64,000 nt of DNA from Paraphysomonas bandaiensis (GCA_965644295.1 CBFFRP010000019.1:224170-288169), one strand, 5' to 3'; counted from the stretch's first letter, positions 44,031-55,995 are shown. Translations and numbers: made by a program. Notes: generated from the sequence alone by a model not told the origin.

Positions 44031-44730
44031 ATCACTATTTGCTTAATATGGATATATATACTGTATGGTATAAATACAGAGTAAAATATTACTTTGCTTA
44101 GTTGTGTACTGCTGTAGCTTCTTTTAACTTTGGGGGAAAATAGTATTTTTATGAATGTCTAGGTAAAATATGCATATTTTCAATGATTATTTTAGAGTTT
44201 TTGGGGTATATGAGTAGGAATTCCTACGTCGCTATATATAGATATTGCTTGAAAAGGAAACTATTCTCCACATTGAGAAGATGGTGAACAAAGTTGCCAC
44301 AAAGTGCCTGTAGAGTTGCATGAACATTGTTGTCTAATATTGCTTAGAGTTTCTTCGGAGTATAGAGGAGATACTATATTCTATTATCTTAAAAACACTC
44401 AGTTCTATATATAACAGTACAGATCATTAATGGGATACCATTAATGGCCCATTAATGGTAGTCCAGTTACCGGCAATTATAATGGCATTAATGAAAAATG
44501 TCCCGGCAATTATAATGCCATTACCATTAATGGTTACCAGGCCCTGAATTAAAGTATCCACAGATACAATCCAAGCAAAAAAAGTAACAAAATAATGTAT
44601 AGCAATAAGTAGCTAAGTTAGACTAAGATGAAAGGCGATAGTGTTTATATACGTTATAGTAAGTTAGCTTCTATATTCACAAATTATTTTTACATGGAGT
44701 AATAAGCAATAAACACTGCACTACTCAAAA

Positions 44731-46267
44731 TCAATTTGTTGTCAACGACACGCACGAGGCTGTTGCCGTCACGTCCTGAGAAGTGCCAGAGTAAACTATA
44801 CACTCTTTATCTTTCACTCTAGCACCGTCGCAATTACCCCAATATCCATAGCATGAGCATCCCGTTAGAATTTCAGATTCATTGCACGAAATAACAACAC
44901 TGGCATCATCACCAGCAACACTTTTCTCAATAACTCTAACAGAGGCATTAATGTTCGACACGAATCCGTTCTGCACATGTACATGAGGTTACAGGTTGGT
45001 AAAATGAACCATTACGCACCAGATGCTTTCCCCGGGCAATTACACCATTCTCAACGGCACCATATAACTGGATAGGAATCCAATTATTCTTATACTTATT
45101 TTCTTCTAGCCACTTCAGCTCATGTTCCAAAGCATCCAATTCACGGGATAATGTGTAAATCTGCATTGCAATTGCAAGCTCATTATGGCTATCTATTGCT
45201 TTGATTTCTTCAAGCGACGTTGATGATGTAATTGGCATCCAGTTCCATTGATTTCTAAGATCGCTCAATTGTTGCTGAATATCACGTCCGGCTTTAACTT
45301 TAGTGCTTACTAATTCAGTATAAGCAGACGCAACAAGATCATGATACGAGAGGACACTAGTATTCGCGGTGCATTCTAGAGAATCATTGACACCTAAATT
45401 AAAATTGGGCAGCTTGGAAAGCCTTTGATCCATATTAAGAATATATGTTTTCATTATTTCATTTTCTTCTTCGGCTTGTCGTAGTTGCTTGGATAAATAA
45501 TAAAATTTGAAATATACAACAACAACGAAGCAAATAAAAACGAGTTGGCGAACCAAAGTGTCCGACCATTTTATTGAAACCTTTGTAGACAGTCCATACA
45601 GAGCTGAAGCAACCAACCATAAAGCAGGGAAAAAATTTTGTGTGATAAACAGCAGCATGGTGTCCATGGCTTTTTCAAAGTATTTTTGTAGACCATATTT
45701 GCGATATTGCTTGTAGAGCCAATTTAAATAATAAAAATATCTGATGTGAAAAGATTTCGACGACCACTGTTCCAACTCGTCTATATATTTCATAAGAGTG
45801 AGTTCTAGTCTCAGCATCTCACCGTCGATAGCAGTTGATAAAAGGTAATAGTCGTCGTTGCCATCCGTCATATCTCCGCCCAGTTGTTCAACTTTAAGGC
45901 AAAGAGCATCCACAGCATCAGCCGTGTTTTTGTACATCCTCTGAATTATATCTCTCAACTCAGAAAGAGAGTGTGATGTCTTTTTATGAACATTATTTCT
46001 TAAATTCATGGCTCCTATAGATGCAGATATTCCTTCCAGAGACTGTTTCATAGCAATGGCATTTTTATATAACTCATTCCTCTTCTGCAGTTTCATTCTG
46101 CCCAATATTTCAATCTGTTGAGCTAAATTCATTGCTTGTGAGTTCCCGATTTTCCTGTGATTTAATATGGTCTCCATACGACTGATTTGGTCGTATAATT
46201 GATTAGTACTGATACCATATCGAATATATATTAACAGCATACATAGAATACCAGTAGATGATTTCAT
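44731..46267 (-). CDS. Coiled-coil membrane protein with Cys-rich C-terminus, 495 aa
   Basis: Two exons, 46267-45020 and 44970-44731. The N-terminus (SSTGILCMLLIYIRYGIS) looks like a signal peptide. Next come about 190 residues of coiled coil, then two strongly hydrophobic helices (TMLLFITQNFFPALWLVASA and LVRQLVFICFVVVVYFKFYY), more coiled coil, and a C-terminal domain of about 75 residues with six Cys: VISCNESEILTGCSCYGYWG through CDGARVKDKECIVYS. This could be an extracellular disulfide domain. No family is recognised. A 17-bp motif 206 bp upstream is shared with the polycystin-like gene. Confidence 0.75.
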
Positions 46268-47342
46268 TTCGTTATTACCTCTCAATGGTACTGTAGATGC
46301 AATATGTTTAATCAAGATAACGAACCTGCTATGTGTGATACTGGTACATCTATTGCTGGTATCATACTCACATACACAGCAAAGGTATCCAAGATACACA
46401 GCCAGAACCACGATACATGTGTTCGGAGTGTTTAAAAATCCCACCCCGCACTAAAAATTAGGCTCTTTAGTCCTAAAATCCTGCTATTTATGCAGTTTCT
46501 ACGTTTTTATATCTGCTTTCTACACTGTAACATGGATGAACAGACTGAGTGTGCTGTACAGATCATGTAGCATCATCACATGATCATTATCTACTGACGA
46601 ACTATCATACATCCGCGGAGAGTGATTCTTTCTACTTAAACCAATGCTGTTATAACAGGGCAACAGCTACATGTGGTGTGGATCGGCTGCGCAGTTTAAG
46701 TACAGTGAGAAAATATTTTATACATTTTGTCAGTCAATTATTCTATGAGACTGTGGATGTAATGTAGACGTCGTTTGTGGTGTATGCCTACTAGCGAGTG
46801 TCAGATTTCAAGCGTTTAGACTGCACTGAATCGTGCGTGTGACAAAGAAGAAGGGGTAGTAAACAAGCTTGAAGTTAAATATGAAGAATGTGGCTATATA
46901 TGTACAAAGTCACCAACGTAAAGAATAATTGAAGTCAATTTGAAGAAGGTTCAGTGTTTAGAAACTACTCTATACTATTCGCAGTAGAGATGAATGTGAA
47001 GATACGAAGATACTACACCAAAGGTGTTTGATGGAGTCCTTTTGTCCATAAACACTGTGATAATTGCTATGAACAAGACTAATGCTTTTTCCTTTATAAA
47101 GATTTGACTTTTCCTTGGATATCTTGAGAGCCCTACTTCTTATTATTTTTTCTTTTTATTATTTTTCAGTAGAAGTGCATCATATAGTGAGCAAGATAGT
47201 ATATCAATGTCAAAGTAACTTGTCTGCTCTAACATATTGCTAGGGAGGTTGTTGCTTCGATATTTTATAGTCATATATGCTTAATGCTTACAAATAATAT
47301 TTAAATTAAAGAAACGTTGTCGTAACAAGCTTTATTACAGCA
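46268..47342. other. Intergenic, about 1.1 kb, with a shared upstream motif
   Basis: Bases 46473-46489 read CTAAAATCCTGCTATTT, found again at 53956-53972. The rest is AT-rich with no supported gene; the frame at 46549-46767 has no recognisable content. Confidence 0.4.
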
Positions 47343-48459
47343 TCACATTGGCTGCACAGTATTATAGTGCTCTCCTAACGCATAATAGTGTCTATGGTAT
47401 GTAATCTTAAGATGGTGCCCGCTGTCATATTCTTCGCCCATTTTCAATACCGGTTTGCCAACTTCATATATCCATATAGGCAACCGTAGACTTGAGCACA
47501 TGGCGTTTATCTCCAACTGTCCCCCCCATACTGCATCTAATTCAGACTCTACTTTTCGGCAGTACTCTTCATACTCAGCACTCGAGCCTTCTGTTCCTAC
47601 AAATGGCGCGAATGAGTCGGCGTTGGCCCGCATGTAATCAGCGGTTAGCTTCCTCAGTTCCACGAAGTTGATATCTGAACTCCAGGTTGCATGAGGAACA
47701 CTGATTGATCGCAATTGATCTGCCACAGCGCTGATATAACAAACATTATGATATATAAAGTTACATAACAAAAACATACCGATATAAGCAGTGACCATCC
47801 GATTCAATTTCCTTCACCTGACATACACATATAAGATAAATTACACGACCTTACTGCAATACAACTTTCAGAGACTCTGCAGTCAACATTTCATTCATTC
47901 TTTCATTTTCTATATCACGAGCACTCGGAGCAGAAGATGAATTAATTTGATCCTTTAATTGCTCTCGCTCAGCTTGTTTCGCTAGTTTTCTATCCTGAAG
48001 GCATGTTAAATGATATCGTGTAAAACAAAGCTTTACTTTTTTTCTCTTAGATTTCGCCTTTTTAGTTGCAGCTGCGTTTTCTTCTTGATCGACAGATTTA
48101 CAAGAATCTTCAGGACCTGTAGTCTGTTGTGAAAGATATTCTTCCCGAAGAGTGTCGCTGATTACTGCTCGTGTTAATTAGAAAAAATCAATCTCACACA
48201 TGTACGTACTGTCATTTTCCTCTAAGTCTTCCATTTCTTGCATGTGCTTCGCTTTGAGATCATATTCTCGTTGAATAGACTATATCGAGCTTAATTACAC
48301 CACAACACATACAGCTAAGGTTCACACCTGTGCCTCAACAACAGCTCTGTTACTCTTCTTGGCTGCTTTCATCATAGCCTTATTCTCAGATCTCAGGGCT
48401 TCCAACTCTGCATCCTGTTTTGCCTCAAGAAATTCTATAAGTGCCTGTTTATCACTCAT
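47343..48459 (-). CDS. OTU-domain deubiquitinase, OTUD6-like
   Basis: Six minus-strand exons: 48459-48328, 48279-48210, 48164-48037, 47994-47866, 47817-47780 and 47730-47343, giving 294 residues. The N-terminal half is a charged coiled coil ending with a KKAKSKRKK cluster and the ARDIENERMNEMLTAESLK helix, as in OTUD6A/B. The catalytic domain has the Cys in ESDGHCLYRAV (assembled from two exons), AVWGGQLEINAMCSSLRLPI, and the C-terminal His block ITYHRHYYALGEHYN. The donor after exon 4 is GTTGTA; a nearby GTAAGG donor would break the frame, and GTTGTA gives the exact spacing of OTUD6 proteins. OTUD6B removes ubiquitin chains and influences translation initiation in animals. The enzyme here should be active. 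Confidence 0.92.
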
Positions 48460-48937
48460 TATTTATATTGTCTACAGCCCTAATTCTACACAACAGTATT
48501 AATTAATGCAATGAAATGATGGCAAAGAAAGAAACGAGTTGCTTGTTAGCTATATGAAGCAGGTGGGCGTGCAGTGTTGGCTGAAACAGGCAGGCAGTGT
48601 ATTCAGCAGTATGTATGGTGTAGCCCTACATTGCTGGTTTATTGTCCCACAATCCTATTTTTATATAATACTGTTATATAATATGAAAACCGGGAATTTC
48701 GAGCCGCAGTTGAAAATCCCACATATACAGCACAGTGGTTTCAACGGAAGTATGCCTATGAACATGTACAGTGTGTATGTAGGGTTATGCTGTCTATAGG
48801 CCTCTACTGTGCTACATTACAAGTAGCAACGACGAGAAAATAGTTACAAGTCTATCTAGAATCAGAATCGTATTGTTACGTGACTGGAGTGTCCTCCTCT
48901 TCTATCGTGAAAGGTTGACTCATTTTGTTTTCTAGTT
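48460..48937. promoter_or_regulatory. Divergent upstream region, 478 bp
   Basis: Lies between the OTU gene and the small membrane-protein gene. The plus-strand frame at 48539-48799 has no recognisable features. TTTTCTAG just before the ATG at 48938 could be a splice acceptor, so the small gene may have a 5' non-coding exon here. Confidence 0.35.
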
Positions 48938-49138
48938 ATGGCTTTGGATGAGGTGTATGTTTTGTTGATTATTATTGTCAGTATTGTGTTTGGAATCCCT
49001 CCGCTTCGATGGGTTTATCGATCATATATAAGACAACTTGTGGAAGTTGCAAGTGAAAAAGTAGGAGAATATAAAAAGAAATTAAGCGAAAGAATAAGTG
49101 ATGCGGGGAGAAAAGTTAGTCAGAAAATGAGAGTTTGA
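48938..49138 (+). CDS. Small membrane protein, 66 aa
   Basis: MALDEVYVLLIIIVSIVFGI begins the frame, followed by a Pro-Pro turn and a basic amphipathic helix (QLVEVASEKVGEYKKKLSER). One membrane anchor with a charged cytosolic tail is likely. Coding status rests on its clear composition only; no family was recognised. Confidence 0.5.
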   Translation: MALDEVYVLLIIIVSIVFGIPPLRWVYRSYIRQLVEVASEKVGEYKKKLSERISDAGRKVSQKMRV

Positions 49139-49756
49139 ATATGGTGTATATATATGTGTATCATTTCCATTTTATCATTTGAAAAATATGCTGTGATGTT
49201 ATACTTAGTGGTAAGTGTAATAATTTGAAGTGAGAAATGTGTTATTTTCATGGTGTAATGAAAGGAGAATGCATTGATGCCTTGTGTAGAACCGGTATTT
49301 TACTGGCTACGATAGCATATATCCTCCTTAGTGCTACTTTCGAGATTCTTACTTTAATACAGTATAATTAGCTACGACTTTGCGAATATGCTATGCTTAC
49401 TCTCCATATAATAGTCAGATAGCACAGAGCACTTCTCGGCAAGTCAGTGGTTATCATGCAGCTAATAATTTGCTCGAAAATTCTCAAGACAACACAGGAG
49501 TGTGTATCTAATAGAAATATCTAATAGACTGCATAATTACCAAACTATATACGATACGCGACTGTACAAGATACGCACATATGTGTGGTGCTAACGCTCT
49601 GCTCAAACGTGTCTTGCTGTTGTACTATTAGGCCTTATCATTCAATCTTTATCTCTAATAATACCAAGTGTATCCTTACTAAATACCAAGACTAGCTTTA
49701 AATATTATTTTGATGCAGCTGAAAAGTTTACTTCAATGATGCCATGAAATATGTAG

Positions 49757-50215
49757 TCCTCAACAAAGTCGGACTCGCACCTTTTCGTGGTGTTCTGGGG
49801 AATAAGTACCGGAGAGATTCTCTCTGGGAAACTAACGTGAGCCGCAAACATTGTCAGCAGATATTCTTCTGCCCACTCATAGCCGAACGTTTGTGTGGTA
49901 CAAGGGACACCAATAAGTGTTACTTGTGTAGACGTCTTTGGGCCCTGACGAATAAACAGGCATCCGGAAATGGGCCCAACTGAAGGGCATCCGGGACAGG
50001 GCCACCTGCTGAAGTCAAGCATCCGGGATGTTCACCTCAAAAACTCAGAGCGGAAGTGGTCGCACCTTGGTACTTGCGGCAACGCACAAGCAGCGTTAGA
50101 TAGTAGGATAAAAAAGTGTGTACTGATTAGTTACAGGTAGAGGTCTAACTAGCGTTCATCTAGCCACTAAGTTGGTGCAGGTTTATAACGCCTATTGCTA
50201 ATAAGACTTTCAATA
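49757..50215 (+). repeat. Retroposon-like family R2, longest direct copy
   Basis: Runs from CTCAACAAAGTCGGACTCGC to the shared end AACGCCTATTGCTAATAAGA. It matches 13818-14215 over its first part and 13160-13385 (inverted), 33360-33508 and 42061-42150 over its last part. Open frames on both strands (49744-49983 plus, 49705-50022 minus) follow the repeat and are not supported as genes. No gene lies between 49139 and 49756. Confidence 0.75.
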
Positions 50216-50261
50216 TATGAAATATATGTCAACTTTATGCAATGAAAATGTTGGCCTTTTT

Positions 50262-51055
50262 TTTCTTTATCCTTTTTTCTTTATTGGCCTAAAAACAGGG
50301 GTTTTATGCCCTTCTGAAAGCAATGCAATCATCGAAGTCATTTATTAGGGTGGGAAGTGAAGGTAGAAGCGCTATCACTTATAGCGTATGAAAATCTCGA
50401 GATGTCCTTCAGATTCGTAGTGTTATATCGACAGATTCGTTGGCTCTTCTTCACCATAACACTCACATATCACTAGGGGCCCATCCCTTGATACTTGATA
50501 GTATTGAACTACAACCAACTTCTACGTGCGTACTTGAAGTTTGGTAAAGCCTATCGCTAGTAGCTATCCTGTATTCTATGTAGCAATGAAATACAGAATA
50601 TACATGACTACACTACAACAACTTAAGCTTGTAAGAGTGCAGTATTGACTGATTTATGATTACAGATATGTAGTGAAATGATTGACGTTGTAGGAACTAC
50701 GTCAATCACCAACATCAACATTCTGTTCTACAAATCGTATCTTTAACATCTACTGTATTTTCAGTTTCTTTGTATACTTGTAATAGATACTCCTATAGTG
50801 TAGTGTAGTATATTCTGTATTTCATTGCTACAGAGAATACAGGATAGCTACTAGCTTTACCAAACACCAAACTAGAAGTTGGTTGTAGTTCAATAATATG
50901 TTGTGTGGTGTGAGATGGTATCTTAGACAGTCAGAATGCCTAATCAATGGATATAAGAACGACTTGGTGTCATACCAAAAGGGACTATGGCGAGTCATTT
51001 ATTCCTTTGACTAAGTTATTCCACCAAATTGACTACGTGGAATAATATGTCCCGC
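50262..51055 (+). repeat. Dispersed repeat family R1, copy 2, with an internal insertion
   Basis: Homologous to 400-935 in two blocks, 50262-50490 and 50896-51055, which flank a foldback insertion. It ends with decayed GACTAGGTT units (GACTTGGT, GACTATGG, GACTAAGT, GACTACGT) and GAATAATATGTCCC. It directly follows the R2 copy. No gene lies between 51056 and 51311. Confidence 0.75.
50502..50895. mobile_element. Foldback element with about 115-bp inverted repeats
   Basis: TATTGAACTACAACCAACTT, GTTTGGTAAAG, AGTAGCTATCCTGTATTCT and GTAGCAATGAAATACAGAAT read from the left, and the same from the right on the other strand. About 170 bp separate the arms. It sits inside an R1 copy, and copy 1 at 400-935 lacks it, which makes it an insertion. 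The target duplication is not clear. Confidence 0.75.
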
Positions 51056-51311
51056 TAAGTTTACATGGAAAGCATTAGCCATGTCGAATTGTATTGCAGT
51101 AGATATACTACTATGAGATACTAAGTCAAGTATTGGGAAGCAAGAGATAACACGCAATATACCAATTCAAATTACAAGTGTTTAATATAATGTTAATCTG
51201 TATATGATGCAGAGAAAAACCATACTCTTTAGTCAGAGAGAAAGCATACATCATGCAGACAAAATGATAGCATATATTTCTCATTTAAGAGTCGTGAAAA
51301 CACGTAATAAC

Positions 51312-53762
51312 TCACATGTCCTTTTTCCCTCCGGTGTTACGCTTTTCTCTTATAGCACTAACTTTTTCGTCATACACTGACATAATCACAGCCAGTACCA
51401 TATTGAATAAAATAAACATGACAATGACTATATATGACCAGAAAAAGAAAAGCGTCTCTGCCGGATAGTGATTTCTCACTGCAGAATATATTAATATCTA
51501 CCATAGGCAACAAACGAATAATACTTACTTTCATAAAATAACCCAACCTCCCCCAAAACGAAAAGAAAAAGTGTATTCAGAGACTTACTGAGTGTGGACC
51601 ACTCTGGCATCAGCGAACCATATAACGCTTGTCCGATTATGCCATAGGCGATCATCACTGTAAGAAAAACTCCTAGTACTGGCAAAAGCGATGCAACTGA
51701 ATGCTGCACAGTAGCAGTCACAATAGACAACCGCGGATCAAAGGATATATAGCGAAAAAACTGCGCAACTCCAACTACAATTCCGAGAGTAGCACAAGCA
51801 TGAAAAGCCTCATTGCTGGATTCAACCTCATAAAACAAGTCAACAATTCTTGCAAGACTGTTGTCATATTCTGCTGACTCAAGATTTAGCGATGATACAA
51901 AATTATGAAGATCGCGCGCTTGTGTGACAAACGTAACGCGGTAGGCAATGGCAGCTGCTACAACGACTATAGTTACTACGTCGAGGATGGTATATATAGG
52001 CAGTGTATCAGGCACGACCACATTATCAAACAAATCTTCTTCTTTTGTAAAATAACTCACAGTCCTTTGCAATATCCCCTTATTTTCATCGGTGATCTTC
52101 GCTAATGGTGGGGCCGTCTCAGACTGATTAGGCAACGAATCCTGTGCTTCCACATCATTCGATTCAGAACCCTCTACTTCGCGGGCAGCGCTATCTAAAC
52201 GGCTTTCATTCGCCGGTACCACTGCTGGGGCTATTTCAGGTGAAATCTGATCCTGTTTTACCAAACCCATTTTAAGCGCAGATACCCCACTAGAATATAA
52301 ATGATAAAACTCACGAATACAAAACAAACCGAAGAGAACTGCAAAAAGTATTTCAAAAACAAGTGTTAAGTAGAATGGGCTTGTGTAGCCATCAAAACCA
52401 TATATGAAGTGAACAATGGGAGCATTTGACACAGTAAAATCCACAGATATTTTACCAGACACATCGAAAGTAAATGTGACACGTGACGCTGTATAGAACA
52501 GGTCATTAGCCCCAAGATTTCTCGACACGGCATATATCTCTAGCTTCCGAGTGTTGTCATCAAGGACTTCGAACGCCTTCAGACGATTCAATTCAACATG
52601 AGAATCTTCCACCCAATCCATTTCGTTGGAGCATGAGAAAAAGGTTCCCCATTCATGCCATTTGTTTTTTCTGCCTAAGCGAATCGGGATTAGATCATTT
52701 TCAAGTTCAAAGCTGTTTGATAGCTCGGAAGATGATAACTTCAAAACTTCGGTACAACGAGAATAATACGGCACAAGAGATACATCCGAGACATTATATT
52801 TCATCGCAAAATATGACATTAGTGGAGAAGGAGTATTCATAAATTGGAAACAGAACGAAAAAAAATCAACACTCCGCTGAAGGAATACATCTCTTGTTTC
52901 GCTGCTAGCAACATCATCTAATGAATATAGCTCGTGTCCTGCCTGTAGTACTACCTCTCCTTCAGGGCTAATACTGTGGGTATAGCACGGCAAAACCTCC
53001 TTCGAATTTACTGTAGCTGTGCTATCCTTATCGAAAGCAATAATACCCCCAACAACTCTACCACTCCAGAGCAAAGTAGCCCCTGCGTCTCCAATGAAAC
53101 CATCTTCAAGTACACACTCCCCCCACGACGAATTGGCAAGCTTTATAAATTTATCATCTCTTCTAGAGCGAATGCGGCGCTGTCCTCTCTTGACTGATAT
53201 ATCAACATTGTGACCTTCGTGCTTGCCTGAACTGTGGTAAGGTGATCGTGTAAAAAATACCCCGAAAGAAAGAAGCTGATTGTTACCACTCAACACAACT
53301 TCGCTTTCATCATCAATAAAGTAACCCATATCAAATTGGCATGGATAACTTGGAGTAGAAGGGTCCACAATTGTTACTGTCGTATTTTCTATGGTAACAG
53401 TCTGCATTGCTGGAGAATCATACTCGCAAAGTGAGAGTATTCTTCTCATACTTCTACCTCCAATCCTTAGTACAATTTTGTTTAGCATTATTTATAATAT
53501 AGTCATCAAACAACTACCTTGTGGCCAAACTATCTATCCAATCCCAGACATCAGCAACGCTTTCAGCATTGGCAGCAGTGTCTACATCAAGTGCCCTTCG
53601 AGTAGCTGTATTTGATGCCGTATATCTCCCAGAGTCCATTTGTAACGATATTGTTGTTAAGTACACACCGAACACAAACAACATGACGGTTGCAGATAAT
53701 ATGTTATACAATATACGCTTCTTACGAAGAGCCGAAGACATGTCCCGAAAAGATGTAAGCAT
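51312..53762 (-). CDS. Polycystin-2-like TRP cation channel, 782 aa
   Basis: Three exons, 53762-53518, 53465-51529 and 51478-51312. An N-terminal helix (ILYNILSATVMLFVFGVYLT) is followed by VWDWIDSLATRIGGRSMRRI, the start of the extracellular polycystin domain, which runs to about residue 360. Then come the channel helices: LTLVFEILFAVLFGLFCIRE, a cytosolic acidic linker, IYTILDVVTIVVVAAAIAYR, ACATLGIVVGVAQFFRYISF, VASLLPVLGVFLTVMIAYGI, the pore region LSKSLNTLFLFVLGEVGLFY and the last helix LFFFWSYIVIVMFILFNMVL. This is the PKD2 layout and the pore wording fits. Polycystins are non-selective calcium-conducting channels of cilia or ER. No EF-hand or coiled coil follows, so the C-terminus is short. 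Confidence 0.88.
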
Positions 53763-53955
53763 GACGATATTCCTAACTGATATATTAGGTTCAATAGAAC
53801 GTCATCTTGTACTACTCTTGATTACTGCAATGGTAATGAGATATATAGATATATATACATGGTAGAGCAGTGCAGTTAAACCCGACTACATAACGGATCA
53901 GTTATAATGACCCAGATATTTCTCAGGAATTTGTGAAATATGCCAACATTTTCTT

Positions 53956-53972
53956 CTAAAATCCTGCTATTT
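53956..53972. promoter_or_regulatory. 17-bp motif shared by two upstream regions
   Basis: CTAAAATCCTGCTATTT lies 194 bp before the start of the polycystin-like gene and 180 bp before the DTW gene. The identical 17 bases lie at 46473-46489, 206 bp before the coiled-coil membrane-protein gene, in the same orientation relative to the minus-strand genes. It may be a factor site. Confidence 0.35.
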
Positions 53973-54149
53973 TATATTTCCTTATATCCACTACTTAAAA
54001 ACCAGTCCAGTGGAGTTGTGCGGTGGCAAACAGCACCACATCACCATCAATCCAATCATGCATATTCTAATCTATGCTGATCTCTGCAATACTGTGGGTT
54101 GAAAGAACTCATTAAATTATCATGTATTAAATTTATTGTGCTTATAAGA

Positions 54150-55010
54150 ATGCAACAATCCATTTGTGTGAATGATCATAGTTCTATTAATTCATTGGAC
54201 AAGCCCTCCAACTCTAGTGATGAAGAGTATCAGAAAATTGATACCCGAATACAGATTATTGTTATTCAAGATGCGGCTGAGTTAAATGAAACTAAACTAC
54301 GTGTATCTAGCGTTCCACTTTTACAGAAGTTATTGCGAAATTGTCGTGTTTGCGTGATTGGAAGGTCAAAGCGTACTAAACTTGATATAGGTATTGATCT
54401 CACCGATGAGTCAGTTGTCGTGTTGTACCCTAGTTTAGAAGCCAAACCGATATGTGATATTTCCAACAAGCCAATACCTCAAATGAACCCAAGTACTGAA
54501 CCGTTTAGTGACTCATGTAGCCAACATGGAATTAGAACTATAGTAATCTTGGACGGTTCATGGGTTGCAGTGCAAAATATTTTGTACCGATTTCCTTCCC
54601 TTCAACCACATCGACTCCGCCATGTTTTCTTGCCTGCATCATGTACTTCTGAGTCTGCCTACGAATTGTATGGCTTACGTAAAGAACCTCATAAACATTT
54701 TCTTTCCACAGCTGAGGCCATTGCTTGGAGTCTTATGCTACTAAATGATTCAGAGCGGGCCTTTCATGCGATCATGACAGAATTTGACAAGTTTGTGAGA
54801 ACGAAGCTGTCAGACACACATAGCAAAATTAACGAAGAACTATTGACAACTGACATATCTTCCCGAATCCATGCTCCATGGACGCATGTGTATGATTCAA
54901 CTTTCGCAGCAGGATCAGATGAGATACGGCTTCCTTCCCGCGGGAAACCAGAAAAAAAGAAAGTATCAAAAGCTTGTAAACGTCGTAAGCGTAGAAGTCG
55001 CGGGAATTAG
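54150..55010 (+). CDS. DTW-domain tRNA aminocarboxypropyltransferase-like protein
   Basis: Single frame of 286 residues from the first ATG after the upstream stop-free lead. Family blocks are TKLRVSSVPLLQKLLRNCRV, VVVLYPSLEA, the DxTW-type motif as ILDGSWVAVQNIL, then LRHVFL, YELYGLRKEP and FLSTAEAIAWSLMLL. The tail is basic (RGKPEKKKVSKACKRRKRRS). DTW proteins (TapT in bacteria, DTWD1/2 in humans) add the acp group to uridine in tRNA. The N-terminal Cys zinc cluster of many members is absent, and Gly replaces the usual Asp-x-Thr spacing residue. Probably nuclear or cytosolic. Confidence 0.85.
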   Translation: MQQSICVNDHSSINSLDKPSNSSDEEYQKIDTRIQIIVIQDAAELNETKLRVSSVPLLQKLLRNCRVCVIGRSKRTKLDIGIDLTDESVVVLYPSLEAKPICDISNKPIPQMNPSTEPFSDSCSQHGIRTIVILDGSWVAVQNILYRFPSLQPHRLRHVFLPASCTSESAYELYGLRKEPHKHFLSTAEAIAWSLMLLNDSERAFHAIMTEFDKFVRTKLSDTHSKINEELLTTDISSRIHAPWTHVYDSTFAAGSDEIRLPSRGKPEKKKVSKACKRRKRRSRGN

Positions 55011-55451
55011 TTTAGCAGAGAGAATATATAGGTTTTTATCATGTATATATAGTGTTTATAATATATAGTGTTTTTATACACAAGAACGTGTATCTATTGT
55101 TTGTAAAGCTTAACGTATTCCATTTCTCCAACCCAGCGAACAACAATCATGGCTTTCTAGTACTTAGTTGAGCAGTTCGCTTATATTGTTTTCTTAACAG
55201 TCAGTCCGGAGAGAGAGGGTGCCGTTGTGATATCGCCCAATTTTGTGCGAGTTACTAGCACATTGCTCACTCTCTTCAGTTGGCACTGTAAAAATACTAG
55301 GAACAGCCTAGATAGAGACTGGCTTTATCGAAATAAAATACTACCAAACGGTTAAATATATTTCTTACGCAATAAGGTTACATTATACATTTCATCGTTC
55401 ACTATAGGGCACATGACTAACAGTCTACAGACAATAACGATATTTGTGTGT
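55011..55451. other. Convergent intergenic region, nothing recognised
   Basis: A 441-bp gap between the DTW gene and the secreted Cys-rich gene, which converge on it. No repeat or gene is seen. Confidence 0.35.
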
Positions 55452-55995
55452 TCAATAATCACAGTGACACAGCCCTTCTTCATCAATAGTACATACATAT
55501 CCACTGTCATAGCAATTTCCAAGACTTGACAAGTCGCTGCAAACGTTATTCTCACCCGGTACAGTCGGGCACCGACCGGATTCAACAACACCATCTGTGG
55601 TTGATCCATTATTCATATGGCCTTGGGAATATGCACAGAAAGCATAATCTAAGTTCAAAAATTACTCTACGAGTTAGTAAATAGTACACACGTACTTATC
55701 GTTCCCCACAAACACCAACAGTCAGAATCGTTCTCTTCATTCGGCATCAATAATATATCACACCCGCCAACGCCAGAACCTAACAATCGGTCAGGAAGGT
55801 ATAACTAATGATATTAGTAACTACCTTGAATTTTGACGTTTATTTCTTTTCTATAATTATTAATAACCTGATTCGCACAATCTCATACACGTGAACACTG
55901 TAAGTCGATTATAAGACCTTGATTTGAGTGCCACTATATCCAAAGTGAACCATGTTAAATAGGAATAGAGATAAAAGAAACTGTTTCATATTCAT
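55452..55995 (-). CDS. Secreted Cys-rich protein, about 130 aa
   Basis: The start MNMKQFLLSLFLFNMVHFGY is a clear signal peptide. Further exons on the minus strand give VINNYRKEINVKIQ, then GSGVGGCDILLMPNEENDSD, then NYAFCAYSQGHMNNGSTTDG and a tail with Cys-rich NVCSDLSSLGNCYDSGYVCT ending CHCDY. Eleven or more Cys predict a disulfide-rich extracellular protein. The first intron (probably from about 55933 to 55885) is uncertain; the other joins are in phase with GT-AG borders. No family recognised. Confidence 0.6.

Larger units (their letters stand above)
41643..44546. mobile_element. Full-length hAT transposon, 2904 bp, perfect 8-bp target duplication
   Basis: Left end CAGGGCCTGGTAACCATTAA, right end its inverse, with about 110 bp of imperfect inverted repeat rich in CCATTAATGG and CCGGCAATTATAATGG. 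Flanking AATTAAAG is exact at 41635-41642 and 44547-44554. Inside, a hAT transposase is read on the minus strand (see next entry) and a 41-bp tandem array lies near the right end. A shortened copy of the same family sits at 60479-61058. Confidence 0.95.

Noticed and set aside
43857-44084. Frame with repeated Tyr-His-Leu-Thr-Ile.
   Set aside because: It follows a 41-bp tandem array inside the hAT element and has no codon-level support.
49705-50022. Open frames on both strands of the R2 copy as a possible gene.
   Set aside because: The sister copy at 13818 carries stops in both frames, so they are not conserved.
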